Source of the DNA: an uncultured SAR86 cluster bacterium
Lineage (GTDB): Bacteria; Pseudomonadota; Gammaproteobacteria; Magnimaribacterales; D2472
NCBI GenBank assembly: GCA_905478035.1
Contig: CAJQGX010000001.1
Location: 1 to 64,000 of the forward strand
DNA length: 64,000 nt
Reading direction: 5' to 3'
Shown here: positions 61,221 to 64,000 of the stretch, in pieces
Layout: each line of letters opens with the position of its first letter
Position numbering within the stretch: position 1 is the first letter of the stretch
Program-made: the position numbers and the translations under genes
Notes under the pieces: generated by a model
Database searches by the model: none
Seen by the model: the letters and a program-made list of their open reading frames with translations, nothing else
What the model was told of the DNA's origin: nothing

Positions 61221-63142
61221 AGACTCTGTTTATTTTCTATCAAAGATTCAACTACAGAAGGATCAGCAAGAGTAGTAGTATCTCCTAAATTAGATAACTC
61301 ATTTTCAGCTATTTTCCTAAGGATTCTTCGCATAATTTTTCCTGATCTGGTTTTTGGTAAACCTGGTGCATTTTGAATAAGATCTGGTTTGGCAATAGCG
61401 CCAATTTCTTTTGAAACAAACTGTTTTAACTCAGAGCTAAAATCATCACTAAATACCTCACCTATCATTAATGTAACAAAGGCATATATTCCTTGCCCTT
61501 TAATTGGATGTTCAAAGCCAACAACTGCTGCTTCTGCAATTTTTGGATGAAGCACTAAGGCGCTTTCTATCTCTGCTGTTCCAAGCCTATGACCAGAAAC
61601 ATTGAGAACATCATCAACCCTTCCAGTTATCCAGTAATAGCCGTCTTCATCTCTTTTTGCACCATCTCCTGTAAAGTAGATATCTTTGTACATTCCAAAG
61701 TATGTATCAATCATTCTCTGATGATCTCCATAAATACTTCTAATTTGACTTGGCCATGACTGCTCAATAACCAAATTTCCTGCGTTAGCACCCTCTAAGG
61801 CATTTCCATTTTCATCATAAAGAGCTGGCTTAACTCCAAAGAAGGGGAGAGTTGCTGAGCCTGGTTTCGTTGGAGTTATTCCCGCTATTGGAGAAATTAA
61901 TACTGAACCAGTTTCAGTCTGCCACCAAGTATCAATAACCTCACATTTAGAATTTCCAACAACACTATAGTACCAATCCCAAGCTTCGGGGTTGATAGGC
62001 TCTCCTACAGTTCCTAACAACCTTAGACTCCCTCTTTTTGTTTTTTTAACAGGTTCATCGCCCTGAGCCATCAATGCTCTTATAGCAGTTGGAGCTGTAT
62101 AAAAAATACTTATATTGTGTTTATCACAAATTTCCCAGCATCTTGATGCTGAGGGATAGGTTGGGACTCCTTCAAACATGAGAGTTGATGCTCCATTTGA
62201 AAGAGGGCCATATAAAATATAAGTGTGTCCAGTAATCCAGCCAACATCTGCAGTGCACCAATACTTATCTTCGGGCTTTATGCCAAAAAGATATTTAAAA
62301 CTTATATGAGCGCCCAAAAGATAGCCTGCTGTTGTGTGAAGAACACCTTTAGGTTTTCCTGTTGATCCTGATGTGTAGAGAATAAAAAGAGGATCTTCTG
62401 AATTCATTGGTTCGGGATCACAAACATTAGAGACATTTTTTACAAGATCCTCATACCAAACATCTCTATCCTTATTCCATTCTATTTCTCCACCAGTTCT
62501 CTTAACAACAAGAGTATTTTTGACATTTGGACAGCCTAGCAAGGCCTCATCAACATTTAACTTTAATGGAACTTTTTTACCACCTCTCAGGCCTTCGTCA
62601 GCAGTAATTACAATTTTACAATCAGCATCGAGAATTCTGTCTTTTAATGATTCAGGAGAAAAGCCACCAAAAACAACAGAGTGAACAGCTCCAATGCGAG
62701 TACAGGCAAGCATCGCAAACGCAGTCTCAACTATCATAGGCATATATATACATACTCTAGAGCCTTTTTCTACACCAAGACTCTTCAAGACATTAGCAAA
62801 TTTACATACCTCATTATGAAGCTCTTGGTAGGTGAGCTCCCTAGAGTCAGTTGGATCATCTCCTTCCCATATCAATGCTATTTTATTTGCGTCATTCGCT
62901 AAGTGCCTATCAATACAGTTTACGCTGATATTTGTTTTACCACCTTCAAACCATTTAGCATCACTAAACTCATTATTATGAGTAGTTTTAAAATCTTCAA
63001 TCCAGCTTAAGTTTTCTTTTGCAAGCTCTTTAAAAAAAAGCGCAGGATTTTCTATAGATTGTTTATAGAGCTCTTGATACTCACCAAAATCTTTAATAAA
63101 TGGATTAGATGAATGCTTAGGCTCATAAATCTTTTGAGACAT
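61217..63142 (-). CDS. acs: Acetyl-coenzyme A synthetase
   Basis: A 641-residue AMP-forming enzyme activating acetate to acetyl-CoA. Motif A3 is [31 protein letters not shown] is motif A5, the A8 hinge region is [20 protein letters not shown], and the catalytic lysine is in [16 protein letters not shown] (the target of acetylation control). The N-terminal ACAS domain is present. It follows the kinase gene by two bases and is followed by a small lipoprotein gene with a four-base overlap. Confidence 0.96.
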   Translation of the reverse strand: MSQKIYEPKHSSNPFIKDFGEYQELYKQSIENPALFFKELAKENLSWIEDFKTTHNNEFSDAKWFEGGKTNISVNCIDRHLANDANKIALIWEGDDPTDSRELTYQELHNEVCKFANVLKSLGVEKGSRVCIYMPMIVETAFAMLACTRIGAVHSVVFGGFSPESLKDRILDADCKIVITADEGLRGGKKVPLKLNVDEALLGCPNVKNTLVVKRTGGEIEWNKDRDVWYEDLVKNVSNVCDPEPMNSEDPLFILYTSGSTGKPKGVLHTTAGYLLGAHISFKYLFGIKPEDKYWCTADVGWITGHTYILYGPLSNGASTLMFEGVPTYPSASRCWEICDKHNISIFYTAPTAIRALMAQGDEPVKKTKRGSLRLLGTVGEPINPEAWDWYYSVVGNSKCEVIDTWWQTETGSVLISPIAGITPTKPGSATLPFFGVKPALYDENGNALEGANAGNLVIEQSWPSQIRSIYGDHQRMIDTYFGMYKDIYFTGDGAKRDEDGYYWITGRVDDVLNVSGHRLGTAEIESALVLHPKIAEAAVVGFEHPIKGQGIYAFVTLMIGEVFSDDFSSELKQFVSKEIGAIAKPDLIQNAPGLPKTRSGKIMRRILRKIAENELSNLGDTTTLADPSVVESLIENKQSL

Positions 63143-63144
63143 GC

Positions 63145-63810
63145 TTAAATGATTGAGGGTTGAGGATTAATAAAGTTCTTGCCCTTAGGATTAGACATTA
63201 TTTTTGTAATAAGTGATTCATAATCACTCTCATTAGATTCTAAGTTGATGTCTGCTGCATTGATTATTAAAAGTGGAGCTGAGCTATAGTCTAGAAAAAA
63301 TCTTGAGTAAGCATCATTTAATCTTTCTAAATATTCCAGAGTTAAATATTGCTCATTAATATTACCCCTCTTTGTAATCCTATCTTTAAGCACATCAATG
63401 GGAGCCTGAAGGTATATCACTAGATCAGGGGTAGGAGCATCCAAGGTGAGATGGTCATAAACCTTATCATATAAATCCATTTCTTCATTTGACAAGGTAA
63501 CTTCAGCAAACAATCTATCCTTTTCTATTAAAAAATCTGCAACCCTAACTGTTTCAAAAAGACTTCTTTGTTTAAGATCTTGAATTTGTTGCATTCTTTG
63601 GAATAAGAAGAAAAGCTGGGTGGCTAAAGCTGATTGACTTGGGTTCTTATAAAAATTTTTGAGAAAAGGGTTCTCTGCAGGCTGCTCTAAAAATGAGTCA
63701 TAATTAAATGTTTCTGCTATTTTATTTGCAAGAGTCGTTTTTCCAACACCTATCGGCCCTTCGATTGCGATATATTTTGGAAGTGGAGCTTCTTTAATAG
63801 CTGGGTTCAT
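63145..63810 (-). CDS. Deoxynucleoside kinase-like protein
   Basis: A 221-residue P-loop kinase of the dNK family. The P-loop is [20 protein letters not shown], followed by [17 protein letters not shown], the conserved aspartate-arginine motif in [20 protein letters not shown] (usual form ERS/DR) and a lid region around [14 protein letters not shown]. It phosphorylates deoxynucleosides in salvage; the precise substrate is not readable. In gammaproteobacteria a gene of this type lies near folK/pcnB, as here, where the pcnB tail is 26 bases upstream. Confidence 0.85.
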   Translation of the reverse strand: MNPAIKEAPLPKYIAIEGPIGVGKTTLANKIAETFNYDSFLEQPAENPFLKNFYKNPSQSALATQLFFLFQRMQQIQDLKQRSLFETVRVADFLIEKDRLFAEVTLSNEEMDLYDKVYDHLTLDAPTPDLVIYLQAPIDVLKDRITKRGNINEQYLTLEYLERLNDAYSRFFLDYSSAPLLIINAADINLESNESDYESLITKIMSNPKGKNFINPQPSII

Positions 63811-63836
63811 TTATTACGTATAGTTTTTATCCTAGA

Positions 63837-64000
63837 TTATCTTAACTCTCTATAGAATCCAAATATTTTGGCAGATTCTTCATCATTTTTTTCATTCATT
63901 TCAGCAATAATAGTGCCTCTAAGCGAATCATCATTTTTCTGAAAATCGGTCCACCATTTTCCAATACCACTCTTATCTCCTGCAGCTCTTTCCCTGACTA
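63837..64000 (-). CDS. pcnB: Poly(A) polymerase I, C-terminal fragment
   Basis: The window ends inside this minus-strand frame. 53 codons and a TAA are visible. VRERAAGDKSGIGKWWTDFQ resembles the C-terminal region of E. coli PcnB (which has LVKWWGEFQ at the corresponding place), preceded by an LxR-type turn. The usual basic Arg-rich tail is missing; the end is acidic and then FGFYRELR. In E. coli folK and pcnB lie just upstream of panBC; here folK is not between pcnB and the kinase. Assignment rests on one short block, so it is moderate. Confidence 0.6.
   Translation of the reverse strand, partial: VRERAAGDKSGIGKWWTDFQKNDDSLRGTIIAEMNEKNDEESAKIFGFYRELR

Noticed and set aside
1-64000. CRISPR arrays, tRNA or rRNA genes, insertion sequences and prophage genes
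   Set aside because: No regularly spaced repeats, cloverleaf-like segments, rRNA blocks, transposase motifs or phage structural genes were recognised on either strand. xerC is the chromosomal recombinase in its normal context.

Overview
The window is a gene-dense, AT-rich bacterial chromosome segment. About 75 protein genes lie back to back, often overlapping by 1 to 14 bases, with no rRNA, tRNA, insertion sequence, prophage or CRISPR array visible. Gene content and order are those of a gammaproteobacterium: lptM-lysA-dapF-DUF484-xerC-yigB, ubiE-ubiJ-ubiB-tatABC, miaB-phoH-ybeY-corC-lnt, 6S RNA beside fau and zapA, pepP-ubiH, rpmE divergent from priA, and nnrD-tsaE-amiB. Low GC, short intergenic gaps and an aerobic, quinone-centred gene set suggest a streamlined marine lineage such as SAR86. 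That placement is inference; no marker gene was compared with a database.

Layout. 1-3163: tail of a cytochrome c oxidase assembly cluster (surf1 fragment, a membrane-anchored protein, ctaA, ctaB, sco). 3160-7914 (minus): quinone oxidoreductase, gshA, pckA, dsbB. 7995-11952: polA and a TonB/TPR protein. 11939-13031 (minus): engB and a COQ4-like protein. 13097-14792: cytochrome c4, dsbA and a mono-haem cytochrome c. 14782-21963 (minus): ubiK, yigB, xerC, DUF484, dapF, lysA, lptM, ahcY, metK. 22135-27536: tkt, pgk, class I aldolase, LOG-family protein and a membrane protein. 27523-32917 (minus): phytanoyl-CoA dioxygenase-like protein, tatCBA, ubiB, ubiJ, ubiE, rsgA. 32959-39466: orn, miaB, phoH, ybeY, corC, lnt and an L,D-transpeptidase, with a minus-strand DUF1820 gene. 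39481-47632: a bifunctional beta-oxidation enzyme, a candidate small RNA, a glutathione peroxidase, rpiA, ilvA, a DUF5916-type outer-membrane protein and fau. 47650-54360: 6S RNA, zapA with a ZapB-like partner, pepP, ubiH, rpmB, a SixA-like phosphatase, dut, rpmE, priA. 54357-64000: amiB, tsaE, nnrD, a membrane-anchored paraoxonase-like protein, two hydrolases, a NUDIX enzyme, a lipoprotein, acs, a deoxynucleoside kinase and the end of pcnB.

How the genes work together. Several genes serve aerobic respiration: haem A synthesis and copper delivery to cytochrome oxidase, periplasmic cytochromes c, and five ubiquinone-synthesis genes (ubiB, ubiE, ubiH, ubiJ, ubiK), with a COQ4-like gene as a possible sixth. 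Others cover central carbon flow (tkt, pgk, fba, rpiA, pckA, acs, beta-oxidation), the methyl cycle (metK, ahcY), thiol handling (dsbA, dsbB, gshA, gpx), cell-wall work and envelope export.

Most noteworthy is a short candidate transcription unit at 41754-41863. A near-consensus promoter is followed by a perfect hairpin with a C/U-rich, anti-Shine-Dalgarno-like loop and then a textbook intrinsic terminator. A 28-codon hydrophobic ORF and a glutathione peroxidase gene lie just downstream. Also notable are the HDxxH-x11-E COQ4-like protein, a four-helix membrane domain fused to a paraoxonase-like propeller, a thrice-repeated 7-mer around the pckA promoter, and four genes under 60 codons (lptM, tatA, the ZapB-like gene and the 28-codon ORF).
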